In this document: one piece after another, positions 34,100 through 46,763 of the stretch
Layout: every line of letters starts with the position of its first letter
How positions within the stretch are numbered: the stretch's first letter is position 1
NCBI GenBank assembly: GCA_963971405.1
Contig: OZ020486.1
Location: forward strand, 21,661,419-21,725,418
Origin: Psococerastis gibbosa
Lineage: Eukaryota; Arthropoda; Insecta; Psocodea; Psocidae
Direction of reading: 5' to 3'
Length of the DNA: 64,000 nt
Notes under the pieces: generated by a model
Told to the model about the DNA's origin: nothing
Seen by the model: the letters and a program-made list of their open reading frames with translations, nothing else
The model's database searches: none
Translations under genes and position numbers: made by a program

Positions 34100-34855
34100 G
34101 ACGATTGCAAGCAGTGTCCAAGGGGGGAGACACAGGGGGCATGTCCCCCCCCAAAATTGTCAGATTTAGGTAATGTTTTCCAAGTCCTGACGACGTGCTG
34201 GACCGAATGGCCATCAAGAGTAGCAGGAAAATAGTTTTTTAAACGGTATGATCACCTATTTATTTATAGTCATTAATAATTGTTATTGTATACTTTTTAC
34301 GTCTTTTATTCACGGTAGAAAGGCTCAGCCCCCCCCCCCCCCAGGTCCTCCCGTAGCCCCCCCTCCAGGATTTCTGGTGACTAAGACGTTATGAAGGCGA
34401 TAGGCATAGTATTCACAATAACGAAAGGGAAATTAATTCTTGGTATGCTTATTTCACATGAAAGACATCATGAAAAAAATCAACATATTGACCAAGTACT
34501 TTCACAAAAATATATTACTCAAAATGCTTAAAACCCCAATATTTCAGACCTATTTTTCCAAACTTTTTTCTTCCGGGGAGACCCCCCGGGCCCCCCTCAG
34601 TAGTAGGTTTATTCGTCGGTAAAATCTCAACTGTACTGCCTGCAAAATGCGTAAAACGTCCCTAATTTGGGCCTATTCATCAATTTTTTTCTCCGGGGGA
34701 GACCCCCGGGCCCCCCTTTCTCCAGGGTATAATGTGCGTAAAACCTCAGTAATTTGTGCGCATTTCGCATTTACCGATTTTTTTCTCCGGGGGATCAAAG
34801 TCTTGGCGTCCTAAAGCCCCCCCCCCCCCAGAAATTTTGGGAATTTACGCCGATG
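34100..34855 (-). repeat. G-run module element (family K), long copy
   Basis: CCAGGATTTCTGGTGACTAA, GAAAGGGAAATTAATTCT, ATATTACTCAAAATGCTTAA and repeated CCGGG(G)GAGACCCCCCGGGCC modules follow the order seen in 50460-51263. The right end GGGAATTTACGCCGATG matches that element's end. The left end is replaced by poly-C. Confidence 0.7.
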
Positions 34856-35169
34856 ATATAAATAAACCGATAGCGGGTTTTATTTATGCATATTTCTTAT
34901 ATTTGTGCAAATATAACGTCACACTACATACAAGACCCTAAAATAGCTCGAAAATTCGTTATAAACGTTTATTTACTTGTAACCTATTCATATTGAAGCG
35001 CTTAGAAGCTGTGGGGAGCAGGTGACATTTTTGCATTTTGGAGTTAGTGCACCATGCTGTTACTCTAGCTACTCTTTATCCTAAAAACTAATGGGGACAT
35101 CTGTCGTTTAGACAATGCTAGAATTCAAGGAAGACGGATAAAATACCTATACATACAATATACAATTTA

Positions 35170-36372
35170 GTTCCAAACTTTAGCCTAAATTTTCTCGAAT
35201 GTTTATTTTTGTGACTCTGAATCAGAGTATCGCACTCTATTTCATATACGTATACTCTACAAATTGGAAGTCACGGAAGAACGCAAAAATACTCTTTTTC
35301 TGGAACAACAAAGAACCGAAAAAAAGAACCGGTCCGAGTTTACTCGAACATGCTTTCCAATTTATCAAAATTAGTACATAGAGAAAATGAGAATTACATG
35401 GCAAATAATTTTCCTATGGTTAAAATTCCGATGCCTCAGGGGGGGGGGTGTGACCTGACGTCACTGGAGGGGGGGGGGAGTGTGTCCTGACGTCACTGGA
35501 GGGGGGGGGGTTGAAAAATAGGAGAGATAAATTCTAGATAGGTCAGACCAACACATTACCACACAGCAATAACGGCAGAGCACGCAATGCATTTGAGCGT
35601 GAATTTTCTACAAATAAAAAAATAATTTTTTTGCACAACACCAAATAATTTTTTGGGAAAGCAACCTGTCCGGTTTCGTTACTCAAACACCTAAAACATG
35701 CCTGAAGGTAGAAATCATTGATAGAAAGGTTTCGCAGAAAATTTATTTTTTAATCATTTTTCATTAAAATTTAGTTATTTTTATTTTTTTACCCCCTAAA
35801 GCAAACTATCAAGGGGCAAGCGACCTCACGCATTTTGTCAACATTAATAACGACTACAATATATGTGAATTTAAAAGAAATCGTTGGAGCAGTTTTTGAG
35901 AAATAATTTCTTTAGACGTTTTTTCGAGTTTTTTTGAGAATAAAACCCCCCCAAATCGAGTTAGCCCCAAATTAAAAATTAAACATTCTGAGGTATGATT
36001 TTTGTAAACCTACATGCAGAATTTCATCAAAATCGGCCGAGTAGTTTGCCCGGAAATCGAGAAATAATTTCTTTAGACGTTTTTTTCGAGTTTTTTGAGA
36101 ATAACACCTCCCCAAATTGAGTTAGCCCAAAATAAAATAAAAATAGTCCCGAGGTATGATTTTTTTTAAACCTACTAGCTAAATTTCATCAAAATCGACC
36201 GAGTGGTTTGCCCGGAAATCGATGAACAGACAGACATACAGACAGACATTTCGTAAAAACAACTTTTTTTGGGTTCCTAGTACCTCAAAACGTGTAAATC
36301 CGTTGAAATCTCGGTATCGAAAATTTCGACCATCACAAAGCTTTCCTTATGCTACGTATAAATTGGAAAGCC
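35170..36372 (-). repeat. interspersed repeat family A, copy 4 with internal duplication
   Basis: This is the longest copy, reversed relative to the others. It runs from GCTTTCCTTATGC at about 36337-36349 through CCCGGAAATCGATGAACAGA down to GAACCGGTCCGAGTTTACTC at about 35328. A 160-bp segment is tandemly duplicated (35899-36059 and 36060-36222), each copy starting GAAATAATTTCTTTAGACGT. GACGTCACTGGAGGGGGGGG is also repeated at 35458-35512. Confidence 0.75.
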
Positions 36373-37325
36373 AAAAAAATGGTGTGGCGGGATGAGAGAA
36401 ATAGGACATATTATTTTGTATTTAATCAGGAATGAGCTGTTTAGAGTTAAAGTGTGATGAGACTTTTTCCAGTTTTCAAAAATCCTCAAAATACCTCCAA
36501 ATTTTTGAAAAAATACATTGTATTATTTTTGTTAACCTACCAGCTACCTTATCTATTGTAGCGTATTTCATGTATTTTTATTGTTACATCTCTCAAGTAC
36601 CTTATAGCAGTGTATGTGCTATCTGCTCAGATCAGTTTTAGAACATTATACCGTGGCATGATACCTGATTTGACCTTTCGATTGGTATTTATTGTGGCTG
36701 TTAATGATTAATTGCCGGTCCTGGTCCATTTTTTGCAGTCTAGACTGTCAACACTTTCTGCACAAGAGAAACTGGCGAGACCATTGAAGACAGGAACGAA
36801 AGATGACCTTTCCACCAGGAAACGGAAGTAGTGACTCAGCAATATACACCCTTCTCCTTAGGATGTGCCTACTGCAAGTAGGTGCCTACTGCATCTGAGA
36901 AGAGTTTCTTCTCGAGGTTAGTATTGTGGCTATTTCTAGTAATCACCATAATTAGATGTTGAACATATTTTTTAAACGAACTGCCTACTTAAAAGAATTA
37001 AATAACATATAATAGCATATTCACTTAGAAAACGTGAAGTATGCTAATAGCCTAATAAAGTCCGCCCAATTGCATTCCAGCAAGCGGCTACAAAGTGTCA
37101 CTGGATATACGCGGGGCAGGCAGGAAATTGTCAATGTTTTTGATAATGACTCTTCTCCAAAAATTAAAAAAAATCCTTATTGTATGATGCTCAAGTAATC
37201 AAGTTACAGTATCTATACTTGCCACTGTTATATAGTAATTTCATTCCTTATTACTCTTGTGTTGTAAATGATTAAAAAAAATTGAAAAATGTCAGATTTT
37301 GGAGGGAACATTTTCCACAGTTCAA
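36373..37325. other. unassigned stretch
   Basis: AT-rich sequence without recognisable exon, domain or repeat match. Confidence 0.4.
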
Positions 37326-37330
37326 ACTTA

Positions 37331-37690
37331 GCATACCTACGGCTATATTATGGCGATTTGAGATTAACGTTTCAACACCGGGGTTTAATTTTTAGTAATT
37401 TATTTAAATATGCGCGCAAAATTCAAATTATTAAATTATTCGAATGCAAGAGAAAGGTTGTATTGTTTTATAATTGAAGGAGCTAATTAAACATTAAAAT
37501 AAACATATAGAATTTCGAAATATAATAAGAATTTTAATGTGTCTACATCTAAAAAATTGGAAACTAACCAAAAATTTAGCTGAAAATTAATTTATCCACT
37601 TGAATTTCCCCCGCATTTCGCACTCATTGGTTTAGACATTTTAATAAACCCCGGTGTTACGTTAATTCCAAATCGCCATAATAGGGTTGC
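37331..37690. mobile_element. family I MITE, copy 2
   Basis: The left end with TATTATGGCGATTTGAGATT and ACACCGGGGTTTA is mirrored by TAAACCCCGGTGTTACGTTA and CGCCATAATAGGGTTGC. It is the reverse-orientation partner of 18320-18694. Confidence 0.8.
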
Positions 37691-38455
37691 TGAGGCAATG
37701 TATGTATGTAGCCTATGCTAATGGCAAGTAAACGCAACTCGCGTACCAAACCAAAAAAAATTTTCAAACAGCACGCGCAAGGATAAATATTAGTTAGTAA
37801 AAAACACTCTTCTATCTGTTGTTCCTATTGTCCATATTAAAAAAAATATTTATTTCCGTACACGTGCCCTCCCTAGTCCCCTAATGCCATCTGTAGCCTG
37901 CTTAAAAATAAAAATAAGACTGAAAAAAATTGCAGCTTTGCGAAAGTGAAACTCAAATAGTTCAGTAAAAAAACCAAATTGTAAACAATCCTAAAAAGAA
38001 TGACTAGGAGAAGGCATGTGTCTGAAAAGACTCAGGTATTGTAAGGTAGATCACGTCATATATGCTATAGAACTAGCCAGCTGCTACCCCCTAATTATAT
38101 CAAATAACCAGGAAGAGCTGAAAGATGTTAAAAAACGAGGTGGGATGGGGATGGTTTTTTTAACGGCACCATCAGGCTTTTTTATCGTGATCATCGGGTG
38201 AATGACCGAGGGTAAGTTGGGGTTGGGTTGAGTTAGCCAGCGTCTCGAATAGGTTATTTAATGATGCAAGAGCAAGAGTTGTCTCGCGTTTGTTACCCTA
38301 AAAAATTTAATATTTTAGAGAAGGCTATGACTCACAAAATTTATTGCTTTCACCTCGAATGGGTTATTTGTGTCTTTAATGGTGTAAGAGTTGTCTCGCT
38401 TTTGTTACACTAAAAAATTTAATATTTTAGAGAAGGCTATGACTCACAGAGTTTA
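37691..38455. repeat. stretch with an internal direct repeat
   Basis: Bases about 38250-38345 and 38352-38462 repeat each other: both contain GAATAGGTTATTT-like or GAATGGGTTATTT-like sequence, then AGAGTTGTCTCGC, then AAAAAATTTAATATTTTAGA and AGGCTATGACTCAC. This is a local tandem duplication of about 110 bp. The rest is unassigned. Confidence 0.6.
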
Positions 38456-38465
38456 TTGCTTTCCT

Positions 38466-38910
38466 ATTTACTACATGTAGTATAAGGAAAGCATTGTGAT
38501 AGTCGAAATTTTCGATTTCCAAATTTCAGTGGATGTACACGTTTTGGGTCTTGGGATCCCAGGAACCAAAAAAGTGGTTTTTAAGAAATGTTGGTCGGTC
38601 TGTCTGTTCGTCAATTTTTGAGGAAACTACTTGGTGGATATTAATGAAATTTGGCATGGAATTTTTTGGACTACCACTACCTAAATATTAGGCGGTTTTA
38701 CCTTCAAAAACTAAGAACAAACACTAAAAAAAAATTCTAAAAAACGGCTGCAACGATTTTCTTTAAATTCACATTTATTGTAGCCATTAGGTCGCTTGCC
38801 CCTTGATAGTGTGGCTTTGGGGGCAAAAAAATAAAAGTAAAAGACGCAATTTTAATTAAATACAATTTTTTTTTGTGTAACCTTTCAATTGATTTGGTAT
38901 GTTCAATTAC
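38466..38910 (+). repeat. interspersed repeat family A, copy 5 (partial)
   Basis: AGTATAAGGAAAGCATTGTG, GTACACGTTTTGGGTC, GGTCGGTCTGTCTGTTCGTC, GATATTAATGAAATTTGGCA and CCCCTTGATAGTGTGGC follow family order. Confidence 0.7.
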
Positions 38911-39041
38911 TAGAGGACTTTTTCATGCGTAGTACTACGAGAAATTTTTCAGTTTTGGTCCAGGAGTTTTTCCATGAGACTGCAAATTATCAAATTCATG
39001 AAAATATCATAACAACAAAAATGAAAAACACCATATAATAT

Positions 39042-39300
39042 GAAGACTCGTATCTGTACTTGGTTAAGTCATGCCTGTTTCATTGCGTCAATGGTAAGCT
39101 TGTCTCTGCTTGTCCATTATCGCTTGTAGCCGGTGTAGGTTGACATCGAGAACTTATACCAGTTTGCCAATGGCCAAAACTTCGTACGTAAACAATACAA
39201 ATAATGCCCGAAATCCATGGGGCCGTTGGCATTGGACAAGGGACCTATGGGCCACTAAATTTAGGCCAGGGTCCATAAAAATTACAATTACAATTACATG
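39042..39300 (+). repeat. repeat family G, copy 2
   Basis: Matches 17382-17600 in order, with an extra TGTAGGTTGACATCGAGAAC segment in the middle. It ends in ATTACAATTACAATTACA, a simple tail. Confidence 0.7.
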
Positions 39301-39754
39301 GTCCATGAAATAGTCCTCTACCAATTCAATGGACCAAATTTACATAACCTAAAGAAACTAGAGAAACTGGAGACTGGAGCATCATCAAGCCTTTCTTTCA
39401 AATTCATTCTCTGGATCCGCCTCTGGACTAGTGGGTAGCCGGTTACATGCAGCCGAATCCAATGTACTTACAAGCATCATTTGCTTTTTAATAAAATAAA
39501 AATCTTTTGATTATGGGTTATAATCAAAAGAGAGCATGGAGAGATGAACAAAAAAAATAAGGGTCGTACCTGGACATTTTTTTCTTGGGTGCCATAACGG
39601 TACCTAAACCTCTTCCTCTCCACACTCTTGTACGCTTTGCACCCCGACATCTGCCTCTAACCCTCTGATTTCTGTTTGGACTATTTATGTAAATGTGAAT
39701 GCATTCATCCTGTAGTGTAGGACAACTGACAGCATCATTCGTTATTTTAAGGAT

Positions 39755-39940
39755 TGTAGCAGGGATGGATCCAGCCCATTTTTTGAGGGGGTAGTTGTGG
39801 GTCAAAATAGAACAAACATGTGAAAATATATGGATAATATCGATTAAATTGGAGCGTAATAAATTAACTTATGATTGATCTGATATATGTTATGGGGGCA
39901 GCTAACACCCCCCCTCCCCTTGTATCTGTCCATGGATTTT
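39755..39940. repeat. G/C-run repeat related to 24285-24450
   Basis: CAGGGATGGATCCAGCCC at one end and TTGTATCTGTCCATGGAT at the other are roughly inverted. The interior GGAGCGTAATAAATTAAC matches the other copy. Confidence 0.55.
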
Positions 39941-40211
39941 ATAGGCTATTAATTGATTCGATTCGAATGGAGTCCAATACTGAGTCAGTGAGTCCTCATT
40001 CCCTCCTTTGTATATTTATAGAATTCTGTATAATATACACATACCTTCTGTAAAGAGACAACCTGAGGGAGAAAAGCGATACATGTATAGAAAATCAATT
40101 TATCTAATGAAATATCAACCGTAGTTCAGTCACAATTATTGAACTTTGTGCTAAAAACTGTTGTTGAGGACGTCCGGAGGAAAGCATTCAAAAATGGTTA
40201 AGATGGCCATA

Positions 40212-40564
40212 CAGGGACGCCGAGTTTTAAAAATTCTGGGGGGGGGGGGGGCAAGAATTCGGTACTCTGGAAAGTATTAAGAAAATGAAAATGCATTGGT
40301 AAATGGTTACTTAAAAGAACTGTAATGCAGAAAAGTTGGCTATACGAACAAAATTGGCACGAAAAAGTTTCTAAAAGTTGGTGCGGTGCAAATGCCAAAT
40401 TATGTGATTTATTTTTATCTCAATGTTTGACATATTAAGGGAGACAAATAAATAAACTGCACTAAGGGCTCTTTGCTTCTGGGGGGCGCTGCCCCCCCCC
40501 CCCAGAAACTAGTCTACGGGGGCAAGGTGGACCGTGCCCCCCCCCCTCCAAGTCGGCGTCCCTG
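40212..40564. mobile_element. short hAT element 4, TSD TGGCCATA / CGGCCATA
   Basis: Ends CAGGGACGCCGA and TCGGCGTCCCTG are inverted and perfect over 12 bp. Flanking octamers at 40204-40211 and 40565-40572 differ only at the first base. The 353-bp interior has long poly-G and poly-C runs and no gene. Confidence 0.85.
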
Positions 40565-40574
40565 CGGCCATAAG

Positions 40575-42263
40575 TTATATATCAAAATGTAGAGGAGTAT
40601 TTCTTCTAATATCTTCTTTTATGGCTCCACAATGGATATTTTATATGAAAAAAAAGAACACGTAGTGGGGGTATCCGCTTTTCTCTTTGGTGTCTTTTTA
40701 TTCTTTTTTTTTCTTTTAATGGTTAATCGCGGACAAACAATTTAATGAATGTAGCCGATTAGCCTCTTCAATCGCCTCACTAACTAACCTAAGTACTTGT
40801 GTCGAGTTACGACACGACTCTGATCGCAAGGTGTGCCGAGACTCGCACAAGTACAAGCAAGCTACCATCTTGCCACTGAAGTCGCTTAATTCATTAGAAG
40901 ACTAAAAGCGGTCATTGGTTAGTATTATTGTAAACTGTCTTATTCTAAGCTTGGATCTTTATCTAGACCTACCTACCAGGCCCTCGTTTTTCTATGCCTG
41001 TGCAAGTAATTCTCAAAACTGGTAGATATTCTTCAACATAGGTACAACTATCGATGGGTTAGACTGCTCATTTACGTGATACCTACCCATCCAACAACTA
41101 GTCGAACAACACGGTGAGGACCACTTTATAAGGCGTTGACCTTATGCCGCGGAAAATATAAGCTTTAGGGAAGAGTAAGCCTACCCATACTTTCTAATTT
41201 TTCATACACATTGATTTGCCATTCTGAGACTTACTCCTTAATCAATCCCTTTTTCTAAGAAAACATTTCCCCATATTTCTAGCACACAAATTTTCCTGTC
41301 AAGTTACGAGTTTCCAGTAAAACCAGTAAAAATTACCTTAAGAAAATCCAGCAAACCTCCTAATTCCAACCAGTGCATAAGCTTTTATTGGTAAAAATAA
41401 TAAACCTGCGAGGAAATTTAGGAGGTCATTGACTTTGTTGAAAATTTCGCAAGTCTGATATTTTATGTAATAGTTGGCAGCATTGTGGTCACGATTACTT
41501 CCTATAGGCTATAGCCTCTACGGATGGTTTCCTCTTGGTCAGATTGGCGGGCGGACATCCATGCCAACAACCGGCTTCAACTTACAACACTGTGGTTCGA
41601 TGACTTCATTTCACCCAATAGTCTTCCCCAGCATGCTAAACAAGGTTTTCGTAGCTGGGGGTGCGTTCGAAATAAGGAGACAGTCAGCGATTTAACGACA
41701 CTATAAATGGCCATAACATAACTCGGAACTTGTCAGTTATTCTTCGTACTTGCAGCCCGTATGGGGCCTTAGCACGGACAATAAAACCAACATAGATTTC
41801 TCGACACCTCCTATAGGGAAATTCGCTATAGTGAGGGGCAAACATTCCATGTTGCACTGTTGCGTAACGATTCATCAAATAAATAAAACTCAGTCTGATA
41901 AAATGGAATAACGTGGTGTTTAAAAGAGTGGCACCCATATTGACCTAGGAGTGAGTATCTCTATTTTGACAGGGGGTCATTGCACTGGGCTGTGATTAAC
42001 TTATGGGTGGGAGATATGAATGAGGAAGTGGAGTGTTGCGCCGGCCAGCATCTCCTCAGAAGCGTGCCTTCAGGGGGCCAGCCATGATTCTTCTTCACAA
42101 GTTATCAAGCGGTTTCGTAATTCGAAAACCTGATCAATGGTTAAAGGCAATCTTGAAAACAATACTGAATTGTGTAAGGTCAGCCACCTCATCATCCCCC
42201 TTCCCTCTTCAACTATACTATACCTCATTACCTATATTAACAGGCAAACTAACACAAAGGCAA
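40575..42263. other. unassigned stretch
   Basis: No exon or shared repeat recognised. Short open frames near 41474-41706 overlap one another and look random. Confidence 0.4.
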
Positions 42264-42678
42264 ATTTAACAAAGGGTTAGTTGGACTTACATTTCCTGCT
42301 GAATTAATAGTAATTAGAGGCATGGGCCCCCTAGTCATCGAACAATTAGGGCGGAGCCCATTGTCAGGGGAAGGGGCCGAAGGGGGTGAGGGCCGTGGTC
42401 GAGTGGTTAGGGAGCTTGCACTTCAATCGGGAGAACGGTAGTTCAAATTCTCAGGGGGATCAGATTTACTCATTATTTCAGAGTAGAATAAAAGAGCAAT
42501 GAGTCAATCGTCCAGAAACCATCAGGCCCTATCTGGACTAAACCATCAGCCCTTCTGAAGACAGCCTGATGATGGGAGTAGTACCCTTTCCCGAAACGTC
42601 ACCCACTTCCCCTTCCTCTGCCTCTAATGACTATTAACTCAGCAGGCAATGTAAGTCCAATTAACCCTTTGTTAAATA
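42264..42678. mobile_element. family M inverted-repeat element carrying a SINE
   Basis: Ends of about 60 bp, ATTTAACAAAGGGTTAGTTG through TAGAGGCA, are mirrored at the right (TGCCTCTAATGACTATTAAC through CCCTTTGTTAAAT). The ends are also found at 57257-57420 and 60909-61093. The middle is occupied by a tRNA-like repeat (42387-42600). Confidence 0.75.
42387..42600 (+). repeat. tRNA-Leu/Ser-like SINE nested in family M
   Basis: GGTCGAGTGGTTAGGGAGCT and TTCAATCGGGAGAACGGTAG, followed by TTCAAATTC, read like a class II tRNA: A box, long arm, then a decayed B box. The body ends CTGATGATGGGAGTAG and CCCGAAACGTC, a phrase common at the 3' end of invertebrate retroposons. Confidence 0.65.
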
Positions 42679-43300
42679 GTATTACACAATTGCCATTAAC
42701 CTTTTCCAATAAATTACAAAGGTAAATTTCTTGTCTGATATAAATTCAGATAGCAATTGAGTAGAAGAAAAGATCCTGTGCATTTTAATATTGTGAGAGT
42801 GCCACTAATACCACTTGTTTACAGTTTAGCTTTGCACTTTTTCACACCTTCAAAAACTCATATCAAGCTGATCCTGTGCACTTCACAACGCTTAACATTG
42901 GGTTTCTTTGATAAGGCACAACGTTAACTAAACCGTTTGTGTCAATCAAACCTGAACCATAAGGCTTAGGTTTAAATTTAGCTTATACAGTATATCTATA
43001 CATTTGAAAATTCCGTGATACCTGTCTACTCACCCCTTGAAACCCCTTTTTCTAAAAAAATTTCCGAAAAATATTTAATGCTACCAAAAGATAGTTTGGC
43101 ACCAACTTCCTTATCAAATGTTTTACCACATAAAAAAATTACTCACAATAACCGAGACAAAATAATGGGTCTGTAACACCCGGTATATATGGGTTGTTAT
43201 TTGTAGTTCTATTTTTGTATGTGGTTTGGGTAAAAGAAGAAATCATAGCAATAATCAAAAGTAACTTTACTAAAAGAAACATGTTTTTTACGACTTTTAT
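42679..43300. other. unassigned stretch
   Basis: Nothing recognisable apart from AT-rich sequence. Confidence 0.4.
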
Positions 43301-43476
43301 CGACTTCGATGGCAAGGTGGTTGCGTACTTGTTCTTGTGCGAGTCCCTACACGTTATGCGATCGGAGACTTGCCGTAACTCAACACGGGTACTAACCTAC
43401 AGAGGCGACTGCGAGATCAATCGGATGCATTCATTAAATTGCTTGTATGCGATTAACGTTTAAAAAAAAATATATT
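43301..43476 (+). repeat. SINE family E, copy 2
   Basis: CGACTTCGATGGCAAGGTGG, TTGTGCGAGTCCC, ACCTACAGAGGCGACTG and the AAAAAAAATATATT tail match 13078-13256. Confidence 0.75.
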
Positions 43477-44570
43477 GCAGACGAATTTTCTGCATATAGT
43501 AGACACCAAGCATACCATGTTATTCAGTAAACTGCTGTCTTTCGTTTAGACTATACAATTCAACTTGTACTTATCACTGATGGACTTGCCCACATTTCAC
43601 CTTTAATACCTTAACGCCATTGCTAACGAAAAATGTTCGTCCAAGTAAATACCCAAATGCTCAGGAACTGCCGTTGCTATGGTCAATATTAAAATTTTAT
43701 TATGAATAATGGGCCCATATAAGTTTGAGTTGGGACTTGGTTTAAGACGGGCCGATGCATCGGACCAGTGTCAAAGTTTCCAGAACAAGAGGTCAACGAC
43801 CGCTTCTCAGGCCCTAAAGGCCTCTACACTCCATCATTTCTTAACGAGTTGAAGTAAGGCAGACCAAAAGATTCTATATTTTAGGGAAGAGTAAAATTGT
43901 CTATCAACACAGCAAGCGTTTTTTAACGACATGAAATGATATGGTTGATTGTTTGAGCGGCTTTACGTGCAGCCCCCAGCTCGGCCCCTCAAAGGCTGAA
44001 AGTGCTCGAAGCAGCTAGTCCTTGGGGTTACTCTATAATATGATAGAAACAAGCAGAGCTGCACGTCTATTAAACTGAATTTCCCAGTCTGTTTCCTGAG
44101 GGGGAAACTTATTATTTTGCTACGATACGAACTCGCTCAATGGCTTTTTCAATTTTGAAGAAACTAATAAATAATTTATTTTTCATTATTAGGAGGCACG
44201 AGTAAGATCGCAGGATCGCGATTTACAAACGACACAAAGAACGCTTTCAAGTTGCGTTTGGTGTGAAAATTGCTTACTTTTCAGTCAAACTCATTTTTCT
44301 GAATACGTATCTTTTTCACTAATTTGGGTAAAGTAAATTATTGTATATTTGACAATGAAAAAAAAAACAATATTCGCTTTTTCATATGGTCATAGTTAAA
44401 CCCTGCCATGTCATTTAGAAATTAAGTTTAAGTGACGCGACAACATCGGCTAAGTCTCCGGAAATTCATAAATTTGGCCAGTTTTGTCATGTTGCTTTTT
44501 AGCATTTTAGGGTCATTCTTCAGGGAGATTCTGTCAAGAAAGCGTAGATCTGGTACAGTGACAGAATGAT
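43477..44570. other. unassigned stretch
   Basis: Mixed sequence with no recognised gene. ACATTTCACC and GACGGGCCGATGCATCGG are unremarkable single-copy words. Confidence 0.4.
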
Positions 44571-44692
44571 AGGTTTTCAGGGGGGGGGGGTGCATAAGTT
44601 AGTGCCCCCCCCTTTTTCATAAAAATTTAATAGAAGGGGAAAGCCATTCTCACGGACGCACACAGCTTTTAAATTAGGGGGACACGACCTTA

Positions 44693-45104
44693 CAGTGCCG
44701 GATTAACCCATGGGCACTTGGGGCACAGGCCCCGACCCCACCCCAGAAATGCCTAAAATGCGGCCCCCCAGAATGAGATATTTTTAGATTAAAATATAAA
44801 AAAATAGAAATTAAAAGTTTTGAAATTGGTGGGAAATAGTGTTATTATTATTATTATTATTATTATTTCTTTTTTTTTTGCTGCAATGAATTTTAGAGGA
44901 GGTTGCACCAGAGGCTGACGAAGTGACCTGCTATCGCCCCCCTCCCCCCTTTGGAAGGCAGTTATATTCTTTGCCTTTAAAATCTAAGTGTTACAGCACT
45001 CAAAATGCTTAAAACCCCACTGGGACCGCCTATGTCTGGGACCGCCTCGTCCGCCTCTGGTTTGCACCCACCGCCCCCCCCCCCCAGGGGTTAATCCGGC
45101 ACTG
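44693..45104. mobile_element. short hAT element 5, perfect TSD CGACCTTA
   Basis: Ends CAGTGCCGGATTAACCC and GGGTTAATCCGGCACTG are inverted (17 bp, allowing for the junction with a poly-C run). CGACCTTA is duplicated exactly (44685-44692 and 45105-45112). The 412-bp interior includes a (TTA)n microsatellite at 44841-44867 and family K-like phrases. Confidence 0.9.
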
Positions 45105-45225
45105 CGACCTTAGTGCCACTTTTTTCGCTTAATAGACGGGGAGCACCTGGACAAAAGAGAGCTCACCCTCTCTTGACCGATTGCCGTTCGTATACAGTTT
45201 CTTTTTTCTTATTAATTTTCATCTG

Positions 45226-45545
45226 GAAAAAGACCTCTAACATGTGGCAATGAAGATGTCAAAAAGCTTTATACACCAGCAGCCAAAAGCCAGCAAAAGC
45301 CGTATTGTAGGTAGGCTGCTACCATATTTAAACCCCATTTCATAATGAAATCCGAATAACTACCGTAACCTATAATTTTGATATTTTTATTTTTTTCAGA
45401 GAAAGACCTCTCACGTGCGGTATCGATTGAGAAACTGTCAAAGCAATTGTCTGCGTTATTGAAGGTTTGCTGCTGCTCATATAAACCCCCATTTCACATT
45501 GAAATCCAAATTATTACCGTATAATTTGTTATTTTTTTTTATTGA
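45226..45545 (+). repeat. diverged tandem duplication, about 170 bp
   Basis: GAAAAAGACCTCTAACATGT, GGTAGGCTGCTACCATATTT and AACCCCATTTCATAATGAAA in the first unit are echoed by GAAAGACCTCTCACGTGCGG, GTTTGCTGCTGCTCATAT and AACCCCCATTTCACATTGAA in the second. It may be an old tandem repeat of unknown function. Confidence 0.6.
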
Positions 45546-45962
45546 GAAAAATCACCCCTGTGGACCTCCCCCCCCCCCCTCGTTACGCTACTGGTCTGGT
45601 AGCTTTACAGCCTATCTCTGGGATGGTCCCGAAGGAATTCCAAGTCTAGCGCGAAGTTTATTTAATTTAATCTCAGTCAATAATAAAATTCCAAAATTCA
45701 TTCGGGAATGGCTGATGAGACGGGAAGAGTGGACTAGTGGACTAGACTTGTATGTGTTTATATGAGATAGGTTATTAATATGTAAGTTTAGCTTAAAAAA
45801 AAATTTATTTAAGTTTTTGGACAAGGTAAATTATTATATAGGTCGGTCTAATACTGCTACTTCTAATAGTCCTCACTAGTAGACCTTACATGTTACAATT
45901 ATTGTGTATTAATTTTTTTTTTTTTAATTCAATACACATTTCATTCATTCATTCATAATTAA

Positions 45963-46218
45963 ATATGAGGAGGTTGGTTACAAACGTGGCCAACTCCATT
46001 TTTTTTACAAAATGGGGTTTTGATCCGACCTTGCAGAAAATTTTAATGCCCACCTGCACGTTGTAAAATAAAGTGACAAATGCAGTCAGATTGCGCACAG
46101 AAGCGCTGAGAAGTCTAGGGTTAGCTATAAACGTAATGCAATTTTCAACAGAAAATCCATTCTCCTGAAAAATTCTACAACTTGGAGTTGGCCATGTTTG
46201 TAAACAGCCTCCTCATAT
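45963..46218. mobile_element. family H MITE, copy 2
   Basis: ATATGAGGAGGTTGGTTACA with GTGGCCAACTCC is mirrored by GGAGTTGGCCATGTTTGTAA and CCTCCTCATAT. Same 256-bp length as 25871-26126, inserted in the other orientation. Confidence 0.85.
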
Positions 46219-46763
46219 AATAACATCAATTACAGTACCTACTAAATGGTGTTTTCGTCCACAAATTTATCTCTTTGCGCCTTGCGTTGTTGTCGTTGGA
46301 GAATTTTATCTATGTTTCTTTCTAGAACTATAGTGACTAGTGAGTGACCCATATGAACGGAAGTGAGGTTCTGTAGGGACAGTTTTGGTTACTAGGTTCG
46401 CTGACGACAAACGGATATCCATATTATTCAAAATGGCCGCCGTTTGGATGAGAAAACTAAGCTCTTAGCATCTAATTAATTCTTTAAATATTTTTTACAA
46501 TATTTTTACTATACCCGGACCTTATTGCGCTGCATATAATTTAATATATATATTCTCCATGATTTACAGAAAAATATCACTTTAAAATAATACATAAATG
46601 AAATAATTTTAAATTTTCATCGAGGCTTATGGAAAAATCAACGCTTTGATATCATTGCAACTGGTGCTTCCATCTACAAAATGACGTCACAAATGAACCT
46701 CATTGGACAACAATCACCCTATTGCCCGGTGACTCAGTTCAATAAAGACAGATCTATCTTCTA

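Noticed and set aside
35170-36372. Repeat family A as a solo LTR
   Set aside because: No TG...CA ends, no target duplication and no internal viral-type region next to any copy; copy ends are ragged.
42387-42460. A functional tRNA-Leu or tRNA-Ser gene
   Set aside because: The B box is decayed, no acceptor-stem pairing is evident, and the sequence continues into a SINE body; a tRNA-derived repeat explains it.
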